Origin: an uncultured Erythrobacter sp.
Lineage (GTDB): Bacteria > Pseudomonadota > Alphaproteobacteria > Sphingomonadales > Sphingomonadaceae
Direction of reading: 5' to 3'
DNA: 64,000 nt
Assembly (NCBI GenBank): GCA_947493165.1
Contig: CANLPY010000001.1
Span: forward strand, 1,054,001 to 1,118,000
Shown: piece by piece, positions 25,864-33,436 of the stretch
How the letters are laid out: every line of letters starts with the position of its first letter
Numbering within the stretch: the stretch's first letter is position 1
Made by a program: the position numbers and the translations under genes
The notes under the pieces: generated by a model
Told to the model about the DNA's origin: nothing
What the model saw: only the letters and a program-made list of their open reading frames with translations
Databases searched by the model: none

Positions 25864-27078
25864 ATGAAATACTTTATCCCCATTTCCGCTTCACTTCTCC
25901 TGCTCGCAACTCCTGCATTGGCACAAGATGATGGGGAAACGATCGTCGTCACAGCAACCCTACTGGAAGACTCAGCGAAGGCATTGGAAGAGTGTCTTTC
26001 GCGCGGCTGCCCGCCTGAGGAAGACATCCGGCTAACTCTCGCCCATGCTGAAAATCAGTTTGTCGAAGGTGACTATAAGGACGGCGACCAAACCTTGAAC
26101 AAGTCGATCAGCCGCAACAAAAAGCACAAATCAGATGCGCCTGAATTGCTCGCTGGCCTTTACCGCTCAAGCGCTCGCTTTTCCGAACACCTTGGAGAGG
26201 CAAACGACTTTAAATTTGCCACCTTGAACATGCGGGACACACTTCGCGATGTGTTCGGCAAGGACGATCGCCGCGTATTGATCGCGCAGACAGAAGTTGG
26301 TGACAGCCGCGCAAAGCTGGGATCAATCCGTGATGCGCGCGATGTCTATGAACAAGTTGAAAAACGAGCTTTGGAGCTAGATTACCCGCGCGTGGCCAGT
26401 TTTGCCCTTTTGCGGCAAGCTTTGCTGCTGCAAGTTGAGTGGGGCAGGAATAAGCGCGGCGGGCCAAAACTGGACGCCTATCAAGCCGCGCTCGACAATC
26501 TTATTAACAATCCCCTGCGCGACTCAGATGATTTTTCGTTGGTGGCCCGCGTCCTAAAGGCGCGGCTCATGCGGGAACTGGATCAACCGGGCGCAACAGA
26601 TGAGCTGATCAAGACATTTGCTTCTGCGGGCGGAACAGAGCGTCCCGTCCTGCTCTACAGCGACCCGCTGGACCGTGTCGCTGAAAGCGCGCTTGGCGTT
26701 GATCGGCGAACGGGTAATTTGCAGTCCAACACATTGGATCGGCTCACGACGCCTCAACTGAACAAGCCGCGCTTCGTCGATATTGGCTTTTGGATTAGAC
26801 CAGATGGCAGCACCGCCGAAATCGAAGTGTTGCGCGCGCAAGGGCCAGATGACTGGCATAAACTGGTCATAACCCAGATAGATTCTCGCCGATACGCGCC
26901 GCTAAAGCTTGAGCCTGCCGCGCCCGGTCTGTTCCATATCGAACGTTATACTCAGACCGCACGGTTCGAGAACAACAGCACGGGCACACGCATTCGACGC
27001 CGCGATGTGAACTTCCGAATCGAAAAGCTGGATCTCACCCCTGACAATTATGGCGATCTGGTTGACCAAGAAGGCTAA
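25864..27078 (+). CDS. exported helical-repeat protein with TonB_C-like end
   Basis: A 404-aa protein. Signal peptide MKYFIPISAS...ALA (1-20), then a short ETIVVTA sequence (25-31) identical in form to the TonB box of outer membrane receptors, then a Cys pair (44, 49). Residues about 50-270 are helical with TPR-like spacing (NQFVEGDYKDGDQTLNKS; DARDVYEQVEKRALEL). The C-terminal 100 residues (GFWIRPDGSTAEIEVLR..., QIDSRRYAPL) resemble the TonB C-terminal fold. No named family is assigned. It lies between an intact EamA permease and an EamA remnant. Confidence 0.8.
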   Translation: MKYFIPISASLLLLATPALAQDDGETIVVTATLLEDSAKALEECLSRGCPPEEDIRLTLAHAENQFVEGDYKDGDQTLNKSISRNKKHKSDAPELLAGLYRSSARFSEHLGEANDFKFATLNMRDTLRDVFGKDDRRVLIAQTEVGDSRAKLGSIRDARDVYEQVEKRALELDYPRVASFALLRQALLLQVEWGRNKRGGPKLDAYQAALDNLINNPLRDSDDFSLVARVLKARLMRELDQPGATDELIKTFASAGGTERPVLLYSDPLDRVAESALGVDRRTGNLQSNTLDRLTTPQLNKPRFVDIGFWIRPDGSTAEIEVLRAQGPDDWHKLVITQIDSRRYAPLKLEPAAPGLFHIERYTQTARFENNSTGTRIRRRDVNFRIEKLDLTPDNYGDLVDQEG

Positions 27079-27086
27079 ATACTCGG

Positions 27087-27176
27087 CTTAGCATCGCTGA
27101 CGGGCTGCTGATCGCGTTTCGGGAACGAGTATTGTCTCGCCGCGCCGCCCCTAAGCCACCGGATATCGCGGTCTAG
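27087..27176 (+). pseudogene. remnant of the C terminus of a second EamA permease
   Basis: The frame at 27087-27176 translates to LSIADGLLIAFRERVLSR, then RAAPKPPDIAV and TAG. It aligns without gaps to the end of the intact permease at 24867 (LIISAGLLIAYRERSMAR). Thirteen of the first 21 positions are identical, with similar DNA in the GLLIA-RER core. Nothing EamA-like precedes it: the upstream bases belong to the end of the 404-aa gene. It therefore looks like the leftover 3' end of a tandem paralogue. Confidence 0.65.
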
Positions 27177-27186
27177 CGGCAATCGA

Positions 27187-27211
27187 GGAACCTGACCTGA
27201 TCTTGATCGTA
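27187..27211 (+). promoter_or_regulatory. possible EcfG (general stress sigma) promoter for the first entericidin
   Basis: GGAAC at 27187-27191 and CGTA at 27208-27211 are separated by 16 bp, about 30 bp before the entericidin start. The alphaproteobacterial EcfG consensus, from memory, is GGAAC-N16/17-CGTT. One mismatch in the -10 element. Pattern match only. Confidence 0.4.
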
Positions 27212-27241
27212 TAGTGAGCACAACACTACGGGAATATGATC

Positions 27242-27367
27242 ATGCGTAAGACACTCACAGCAATTGCCCTCGCGGCCCTCACCCTCACATCAGCCGCTTG
27301 CAACACCGTGCGCGGCGTTGGCGATGATTTAAACTCAGCAGCTGACGCGGTTGACGAAGAAACCTAA
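27242..27367 (+). CDS. entericidin A/B-family lipoprotein, copy 1
   Basis: A 41-aa protein from the ATG at 27242; another in-frame ATG lies at 27236. A basic start (MRKT) and hydrophobic stretch lead to the lipobox TSAAC with Cys20 as the lipidated residue. The mature part is CNTVRGVGDDLNSAADAVDEET. Entericidins are tiny cell-envelope lipoproteins linked to stationary-phase stress in enterobacteria; the role here is unknown. A second copy follows after a strong terminator. Confidence 0.88.
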   Translation: MRKTLTAIALAALTLTSAACNTVRGVGDDLNSAADAVDEET

Positions 27368-27383
27368 GTCAGACGAACTTATC

Positions 27384-27419
27384 AAAAAGGGGTTCGCCAT
27401 TACGGCGGGCCCTTTTTTG
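27384..27419 (+). terminator. rho-independent terminator between the two entericidin genes
   Basis: AAAAAGGGGTTCGCC pairs through several G-T pairs with GGCGGGCCCTTTTTT across the 5-base loop ATTAC, ending in a run of six T. It lies 16 bp after the stop of copy 1, so copy 2 probably has its own promoter. Confidence 0.85.
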
Positions 27420-27471
27420 TTGCACGACGCGAATATTGATCCGATTATGCGTGTGGATAAAGGAAACCGAA

Positions 27472-27600
27472 ATGAAGAAGAACATTCTGGCCGCGCTGAT
27501 GCTGGGAGCGCTCCTTACAGCTACCGCCGCGTGCAATACAGTTCGCGGTGTTGGCGATGATCTGAAATCTGTCGCAGACGCAGTCGACGACGAGACCTGA
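27472..27600 (+). CDS. entericidin A/B-family lipoprotein, copy 2
   Basis: A 42-aa protein, MKKNILAALMLGALL, then lipobox TATAAC with Cys21. The mature sequence CNTVRGVGDDLKSVADAVDDET is almost identical to copy 1 (differences are K/N, V/A and D/E), while the signal peptides differ much more. AAAGGA precedes the ATG. A clear tandem duplication with selection on the mature peptide. Stop lies 9 bp from the convergent DUF938 gene. Confidence 0.88.
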   Translation: MKKNILAALMLGALLTATAACNTVRGVGDDLKSVADAVDDET

Positions 27601-27609
27601 AGTCTGCCG

Positions 27610-28230
27610 TCATACGCGGCGATAAACCAGCATCAAATTGTTGGCGGGCATTTCATGGTGTGCGCTGAGCGCGAACCCGTGATGGCCCGCCACTTTCTCT
27701 ACATCAGCAGTGTTGCGAACACCCCAATCGCTATTGCGTTGGCGCAGGCTCATATCAAAATCGAGGTTTGACGCAGCAGGCTGCACGTCCGGCTCGAAGT
27801 AAGGGCCGTAAAGGATGAGCGGCCCATGTGAGCTAAGCAGCTCGCTTGCACCCTTGAACAATCCCACAGTCGCGCCCCATGGGCTGATGTGCACCATGTT
27901 GATGCACACAATGGCATCTGCATGACCTATCAACCAGTCGGCAGGCGCTGCTGCATCAAGATAGATCGCTGCGTGCAGATTATCGCCTGCGTATCCCTCG
28001 CTCCATGACGCAATTGACGCCAACGCGTCTGACGCGGGATCGCTCGGCTGCCACGTCAGCTGCGGAAATCTCTCCGCGAAAAACACCGCATGTTCGCCGC
28101 TGCCGCTTGCAACTTCAAGCACTGTCCCTTTCTCCGGCAGTTCTCTAGCCAAGTTTTCGGCAATCGCCTCACGGTTACGAAGGGTCGCGGGCGCAAAGCG
28201 TTTCGCCCCTTCGCTGTCTAAAATGTCCAT
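27610..28230 (-). CDS. DUF938 SAM-dependent methyltransferase-like protein
   Basis: 206 aa from the ATG at 28230 (MDILDSEGAKRFAPATLRNREAI); an in-frame GTG at 28245 is less likely. The pattern KRFAPATLRNREAIAENL, VLEVASGSGEHAVFFA, INMVHISPW and YGPYFEPD is the DUF938 family, a methyltransferase fold of unknown substrate. It follows the acyl-CoA ligase by 18 bp on the same strand and is probably co-transcribed. Confidence 0.88.
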   Translation of the reverse strand: MDILDSEGAKRFAPATLRNREAIAENLARELPEKGTVLEVASGSGEHAVFFAERFPQLTWQPSDPASDALASIASWSEGYAGDNLHAAIYLDAAAPADWLIGHADAIVCINMVHISPWGATVGLFKGASELLSSHGPLILYGPYFEPDVQPAASNLDFDMSLRQRNSDWGVRNTADVEKVAGHHGFALSAHHEMPANNLMLVYRRV

Positions 28231-28248
28231 AGTGGTCCGCTGCACGGA

Positions 28249-29802
28249 TCAGTTGACCTGCCGCTCCTGCCCTTCCCAATAGGGTGCGCGCAATTGCCGC
28301 CTAAGGATCTTGCCTGATGGGTTGCGCGGCATCACCTCGATCACATCAACGCTCTTGGGAACCTTAAAGCCTGCCAATTGCTCACGCGCATGAGCAATGA
28401 CGCTGTCAGGGTCGAGTTCATGGCCCGGCTTTGGCACGATGCAGGCCTTCACGGCTTCGCCCCACGTATCATCAGGCACGCCAATCACAGCCACTTCGGC
28501 AACATCACGATGGCCATAAATCGCGCCTTCGACTTGCGCCGGATAGACATTCTCTCCGCCTGATATGATCATGTCTTTGATGCGGTCTTGGATGTAGATG
28601 TAGCCATCATCATCCATAATCGCCGCATCGCCGGTATAAAGCCAGCCATCGCGAATAGTGCTTTTCGTCGCATCAGGCAGGTTCCAATATCCGATCATGT
28701 TAGACGGCGATTTGACGACAATCTCGCCGATTGTACCGCGCGGCACTTCATTACTGTCCTCATCGAAAATGCGAATGTCTGTGCCCGGCATTGCCTTGCC
28801 GACTGAGCGCATACGCTCATTGCCTTCCAGCGTGTGATCCTCCGGCCGCAGCAGTGTGACCGTGCCGCAGGTTTCCGTCATACCAAACACTTGCAGAAAG
28901 CCTGCTTGCGGCATGGTTCGCACCGCCTCTTTCAGCAGCTCCAGCGGCATGGGCGCTGCGCCATACATGATGTATTTCACACCGGAAAAATCAGTGTCTT
29001 TGGCGTTTGGATGCTGGATCACCATTTGCAGCGCCGCAGGCACGATGAAGGATTGGGTTGCACCAGCGGTGATGCCTTTAAGGAACGCGCCCGGCTCAAA
29101 TTCTTCTTGAATGATTGCGCGAATACCATTGGCGATGGAGGCAATGACAATACCTGTGCCGCCGATGTGCGCACACGGCATAGCGACAAGCATGCAATCT
29201 TCTGGGCCCGGAGCGTTCCATGGGTCGCCCGCTGCTTTTGATGAGTTGCGCAAAGCGACAAGGCCTGCATTGCTCAGCTCTGCGCCCTTGGGATTACCGG
29301 TCGTGCCGCTTGTGTAGAGCTGCAACACCGGATCATCAGGCTGCGATGGAGTGAATTCGGCTGGCGATGCAGCCTCAATCTCAGCATACATTTCCGGCTC
29401 TTCGATGATAGTCACCGTCGCCGCGATCTCTGGCGCAAGCTTCGCTACCACATCGGCAAAGCCAACACCCGTAATCATCAGCTTCGCGCCGGTATCCTTG
29501 AGGATGTAAGCGACCTCTGGCGGAGCAAGCCGCCAGCCAATCGGCGCCATTACCGCACCCATCCGCGCCGCAGCCAAGAACATCGCGTAAAAGATGATGC
29601 GGTTCTTGCCCAGCCAAGCGATCCGATCGCCCTTCGCAATGCCGTGGTTTTCAAACACCCCGATCATACACCGCGTCATTTCATCCAGCTGCGCAAAGGT
29701 GACCGTCTCATCGACTTGCTCAAATGCGATGGCATCGGGCCGTTCCTGGGCCCAATGGGCAATGAAGGCATCAAAAGTGTTGTGCTGCGGTGCCGATTCC
29801 AT
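28249..29802 (-). CDS. AMP-forming fatty acyl-CoA ligase
   Basis: A 517-aa ANL-superfamily enzyme. The P-loop-like A3 motif LYTSGTTGNPKGAEL, the ATP site FGMTETCG, the hinge GWLYTGDAAIMDDDGYIYIQDR and the catalytic-lysine end NPSGKILRRQLR are intact. It activates a carboxylic acid to acyl-AMP and then acyl-CoA; medium- or long-chain fatty acids are most likely, but the chain length cannot be read from sequence. Operon with the DUF938 gene. Confidence 0.93.
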   Translation of the reverse strand: MESAPQHNTFDAFIAHWAQERPDAIAFEQVDETVTFAQLDEMTRCMIGVFENHGIAKGDRIAWLGKNRIIFYAMFLAAARMGAVMAPIGWRLAPPEVAYILKDTGAKLMITGVGFADVVAKLAPEIAATVTIIEEPEMYAEIEAASPAEFTPSQPDDPVLQLYTSGTTGNPKGAELSNAGLVALRNSSKAAGDPWNAPGPEDCMLVAMPCAHIGGTGIVIASIANGIRAIIQEEFEPGAFLKGITAGATQSFIVPAALQMVIQHPNAKDTDFSGVKYIMYGAAPMPLELLKEAVRTMPQAGFLQVFGMTETCGTVTLLRPEDHTLEGNERMRSVGKAMPGTDIRIFDEDSNEVPRGTIGEIVVKSPSNMIGYWNLPDATKSTIRDGWLYTGDAAIMDDDGYIYIQDRIKDMIISGGENVYPAQVEGAIYGHRDVAEVAVIGVPDDTWGEAVKACIVPKPGHELDPDSVIAHAREQLAGFKVPKSVDVIEVMPRNPSGKILRRQLRAPYWEGQERQVN

Positions 29803-29898
29803 GATCTCTCCGGTGCTGTCGTGTTTTGTTATACACGCAGCTTACGCAGCATTGCGGATTTGCCAAGCGGGTTGTGCTGGCAAAGGCGTTACCGCAAC

Positions 29899-30345
29899 CT
29901 AAGTCCAGCGGCCCTTTGCGCGCGCACTCGGCTCTCGCACGATCAACCAGATCAGCAAGCCAAGCGGACCAGCCATCAGGGTCGCGAGCAGGATTGGTGC
30001 CTGCAACCAGCGGCTGAACGACTTCGCATCCGCATCGCGCGCGATCCAAAGGCCGACAAACAGATCAAACGCAAGGTAGTGCGTCCAGCCGATTGTCACT
30101 CCGGCATCACTGCTAAAGATGGCGCGCACCCCTTCGATTGTGGTGAAGTTTGAGCCGCCGTCACTGGCAGGGAAGAAACCGGTGAGCACGCCGATCAGCG
30201 CCGCCGAATAAACCGCGCACAAAATTCCAACACCGCCGAACAGCACGCCTGCGAGAACCGCTGGATGACGCGGCGCGAGGATCAGGAGTGCCCAAAAGAT
30301 GAGCGCCAACACATAGACTGCGCCGAATAATGTAGACCATTCCAT
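29899..30345 (-). CDS. ABA4-like membrane protein (DUF4281)
   Basis: A 148-aa protein with four hydrophobic segments. The signature GWTHYLAFDLFVGLWIARD (about 86-104) matches DUF4281, the family of plant ABA4, which is needed for neoxanthin formation. Sphingomonads are typically carotenoid pigmented, so a role in carotenoid metabolism is possible, but no carotenoid gene is adjacent and this is inference. Confidence 0.85.
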   Translation of the reverse strand: MEWSTLFGAVYVLALIFWALLILAPRHPAVLAGVLFGGVGILCAVYSAALIGVLTGFFPASDGGSNFTTIEGVRAIFSSDAGVTIGWTHYLAFDLFVGLWIARDADAKSFSRWLQAPILLATLMAGPLGLLIWLIVREPSARAKGRWT

Positions 30346-30396
30346 CTCGCGTTATTCCCCCGTTTAACTGCTCGCCAACCCGGTAGGCACAAAAGC

Positions 30397-31113
30397 CTAT
30401 TCGTAGTCGACCAACCCAAGACGTTCATTGCGTTGACGCCACTCGCGCGCCGCACGTTTCATCGCATCGTTATTATGTGTGAACCGCCCAGCTGCATTGC
30501 GCATGGCTAGGCCAAGGGCGGCTTCCGATACGATCCGCGCATCAATTGAGCGATAAGCCTGCCACTTGCCCCCCAGCATCGGATCGAGCAGCGGGCTGGC
30601 CCACATCGCCAAGCGTTCAAGCACGCGCAGATCATTGGTGCGCGGCCCGCGCAGCAAGCCGGGGCGCATGATGTCGAGCCGCTTGAACCCGACTTTAGAC
30701 AACGCCATTTCGGTCTCGCCCTTCACTTTCATGTAAAAGTTCTTGGACCGAAAATCCGCGCCTGCCGCGCTCACACATACCATGTTGGGAATGCCTGCAT
30801 TCTTGGCTGCCTCTGCCGTAGCGAGCACCAAATCATGATCGACTGCACGAAAAGCCTCTTCGTCGCGGCCTGACTTCTTCCATGTCGTTCCAAGCGCACA
30901 AATCAGCGCGCGCGGCTGGATAGCTTCGAACACTTCACCCCACTTATCTGGGTCGGCGACGAACATCTCCATCCGCGCACCGTCGGGCAATGGTGCCTCG
31001 CGCCGGGCCACACCAACAATACGAGTGTCCGCAATGTCGTTGCTTGTTTCGATCACACGCCGGCCAATCAGGCCAGTCGCGCCGACCAGAGCAATTCTGT
31101 AAACCTCAGTCAT
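30397..31113 (-). CDS. NAD(P)-binding epimerase/reductase-like protein (TIP30-type)
   Basis: About 238 aa from the ATG at 31113. The Rossmann motif VGATGLIGRRV sits at the N terminus. ALGTTWKKSGRDEEAFRAVDHD and MRPGLLRGPRTNDLRVLE resemble the HTATIP2/TIP30-like atypical SDR proteins. It lacks the classical YxxxK SDR pair (a NFYMKVKGETEM segment takes that place), and the substrate is unknown. It follows the dGTPase by 11 bp. Confidence 0.82.
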   Translation of the reverse strand: MTEVYRIALVGATGLIGRRVIETSNDIADTRIVGVARREAPLPDGARMEMFVADPDKWGEVFEAIQPRALICALGTTWKKSGRDEEAFRAVDHDLVLATAEAAKNAGIPNMVCVSAAGADFRSKNFYMKVKGETEMALSKVGFKRLDIMRPGLLRGPRTNDLRVLERLAMWASPLLDPMLGGKWQAYRSIDARIVSEAALGLAMRNAAGRFTHNNDAMKRAAREWRQRNERLGLVDYE

Positions 31114-31124
31114 GCTCAAGGCCC

Positions 31125-32309
31125 CTAAACATTGGAAAGCCCTTGCGGAACTTCACCATAGATTTCGGCGCAAGCGCGGATCGCAAACCTGTCACTCATC
31201 CCAGCGATAAAATCCGCGATGGCACGGGCTCGCTGCGGATCATGGCTGGGCAGGCGATCTTGCCATTCGGCCGGCATTAGCCGCGCGTCTTGTGAATACG
31301 CAGCGAACAGCCTTGCGACCACATCGCGGGCATTGCCTGCCGCTGCGACCTGTTCGGGATGGTAATAGAGCTTATCGTACATGAAGGCCTTGAGCGATCT
31401 TTCCTGCGCGGCGAAGCCGGGTGAGAACCCAGCGAGTTGTTTGTTGGCAGCCCGCACATCATCAACCGTTTCAATCCCAGCCACATTGGCACGAGTGTGC
31501 TCCAGCACATCATTTACCATCAAGCCAATCTGGTCGCGGACCAGCTCGCGCAACTGACGCTCTCTTGGCGCATTGGGAAAGCGTTTTTCGACCGTCCGCC
31601 ATTGGTCAGCGAGGAAATCCAGTTGCAGCAGGTCATCCAGCTCCAAAAAGCCCGCCCGCAGCCCATCATCAATATCGTGATTGTCGTAAGCAATGTCGTC
31701 AGCGACCGCGGCAATTTGCGCTTCTAGTGATGGCCAAGCGCCCAAATCGAGAGGGAAATCAGCATCCAGCTTCGCCAAGGCCCAATTGGGCGCGACTATC
31801 GGTCCATTGTGCTTTGCCAGCCCTTCCAACAAATCCCAAGTTAAGTTCAACCCATCATGATCAGGATAGGGCGATTCCAGCCGCATCAGCGTGCGCAGCG
31901 ATTGCGCATTGTGGCAAAAACCGCCGTGCCGCTGCATCGCTTCAGATAGCGCTTCTTCCCCCGCATGGCCGAAGGGCGGATGACCCAAATCATGTGCAAG
32001 ACACAGCGCCTCGGTCAGGTCTTCATCAAGACCCATCGCCCGCGCGAGCACCCGCCCGATTTGCGCCACCTCAAGGCTATGCGTCAGTCGCGTGCGATAG
32101 TGATCGCCATCCGGCGCGATAAAGACCTGCGTTTTGGATTTGAGACGGCGAAAGCCCATCGAATGAATGATGCGGTCACGGTCGCGCTGAAACTCGCTGC
32201 GCGGACCGCGCACTTCGGCTCGCCCTGATCCGGGCAAAGCCCCTGGATGGCTTTGGAACTCGCGGCCGCGCGTGGCGGCTGGATCTGCAGCGTAGTTGGC
32301 TCGCGTCAT
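31125..32309 (-). CDS. deoxyguanosinetriphosphate triphosphohydrolase-like protein
   Basis: A 394-aa HD-domain protein. The metal-binding residues are in RTRLTHSLEVAQ and LAHDLGHPPFGHAGEEAL, with downstream AVADDIAYDNHDIDDGL. This is the dGTPase family, which hydrolyses dNTPs to the nucleoside plus triphosphate; its size places it with the type 2 (Dgt-like) group. Probably co-transcribed with the epimerase-like gene. Confidence 0.92.
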   Translation of the reverse strand: MTRANYAADPAATRGREFQSHPGALPGSGRAEVRGPRSEFQRDRDRIIHSMGFRRLKSKTQVFIAPDGDHYRTRLTHSLEVAQIGRVLARAMGLDEDLTEALCLAHDLGHPPFGHAGEEALSEAMQRHGGFCHNAQSLRTLMRLESPYPDHDGLNLTWDLLEGLAKHNGPIVAPNWALAKLDADFPLDLGAWPSLEAQIAAVADDIAYDNHDIDDGLRAGFLELDDLLQLDFLADQWRTVEKRFPNAPRERQLRELVRDQIGLMVNDVLEHTRANVAGIETVDDVRAANKQLAGFSPGFAAQERSLKAFMYDKLYYHPEQVAAAGNARDVVARLFAAYSQDARLMPAEWQDRLPSHDPQRARAIADFIAGMSDRFAIRACAEIYGEVPQGLSNV

Positions 32310-32629
32310 ATTGGTGCATCTGCAACTAAGTCAGCGCATGGCGACCGACAACCTGAACAGATCGCGAACTTTGCGATTGGATGGGGACACCAATGTGATG
32401 GATCCGCAATTGCGTATATATTAGCGAGAAATCGTTAGCGGCTTGAGAAGCCCTGATCTGGGGCTGCTCCGACGGTTCGCAAGAGCAGCCCCAAGCCGAT
32501 CGGTAAGCGACCCAAACGGCTCGGATACATATTTATATCCACGCCGACCCTTATTTGCTCGCACCCATGTGGATAGTGCTCACTTGTAAGAATGCGACAG
32601 AATGATCGCATGGCAAGACCAATGGAGCA
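32310..32629. other. intergenic region of about 320 bp with one strong hairpin
   Basis: No credible coding frame on either strand. The main structure is the perfect 10-bp hairpin at 32460-32492. A short dyad GGATA/TATCC lies near 32522-32539. The divergent start of the dGTPase gene (32309) and the 3' end of the racemase gene (32630) bound the region. A small RNA is possible but unsupported beyond the hairpin. Confidence 0.5.
32460..32492. terminator. perfect 10-bp GC-rich hairpin, terminator-like
   Basis: GGGGCTGCTC (32460-32469) pairs perfectly with GAGCAGCCCC (32483-32492) around a 13-base loop. It sits downstream of the racemase gene on its strand, so it could end that transcript, but neither side carries a T-run. 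Confidence 0.45.
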
Positions 32630-33346
32630 TCAACCCACATCATCCTGACCTAGAATCCAGTTTGCAGCTGCTTCGCAATGGCTGCGTGTGGAATCGAACA
32701 CTGGCAGAATGTTGGCATCAACGTCGACAACCAGATCGAGTTCAGTGCAAGCGAGCACGATGGCCTTTGCGCCTTCCTGTTCCTTGTTTCGGATGATTGT
32801 GCGCAGTGCACGCTCCGCATCACGGCTGGCTTTGCCAACCATAAGCTGATCATAGATTATCTCATTCAACTTTTCGACATTGCCCATATTCGGTGGCAAC
32901 AGATCAATGCCATGGGCAACGAGCCGCTGGCGATAGAAACTTTCTGTCATAACGTTGCGCGTTCCGATCAGTGCGGCGCTGGTGCAGCCCGCCGCCTTCA
33001 TCGCCTTGCCAACACATTCGGCGATATGAATGATAGGTATGTCCACCGCAGCCGCGACGTCATCATAGAGTTTGTGCATTGAGTTTGCGCCAATGATCAG
33101 CGCCTCGGCCCCTGCACTTTCAAGGCGCTTTGCACTTTCGCACAACACGCTGGACGCACGGTTCCAGTCCTCATCCTCACGCAAGCCATAAAGCTCGCAG
33201 AAATCGAGGCTTTCGATCAGCATCGGAGCACTCGCCATAGGCCGCCCGTGCTTCATTCCATCGCGCTGAATAAGGCGATTGATGCGATCATAATACATGC
33301 GGGTCGAAACCCAGCTCATGCCGCCGACAAGGCCCAGTTTACGCAA
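32630..33346 (-). CDS. aspartate/glutamate racemase-family protein
   Basis: A 238-aa protein. The start is a TTG at 33346 (MRKLGLVGGMSW) preceded by CGGGGAA, as no closer ATG fits the family N terminus. The C-terminal catalytic Cys200 lies in VLACTELDL. The N-terminal catalytic Cys is replaced: the site reads GANSMHK (Ser89), like the one-cysteine group that includes E. coli YgeA with Thr there. This suggests a broad-specificity amino-acid racemase or epimerase. Cofactor-independent; substrate unknown. Confidence 0.88.
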   Translation of the reverse strand: MRKLGLVGGMSWVSTRMYYDRINRLIQRDGMKHGRPMASAPMLIESLDFCELYGLREDEDWNRASSVLCESAKRLESAGAEALIIGANSMHKLYDDVAAAVDIPIIHIAECVGKAMKAAGCTSAALIGTRNVMTESFYRQRLVAHGIDLLPPNMGNVEKLNEIIYDQLMVGKASRDAERALRTIIRNKEQEGAKAIVLACTELDLVVDVDANILPVFDSTRSHCEAAANWILGQDDVG

Positions 33347-33436
33347 TTGAATTCCCCGAATCTAAAAGAGGCTTCTTGTTGGCGCTCTTACCTACAGCAA
33401 GATGCCACCGTCCATAGCAACCATGTAATCAGTCGG

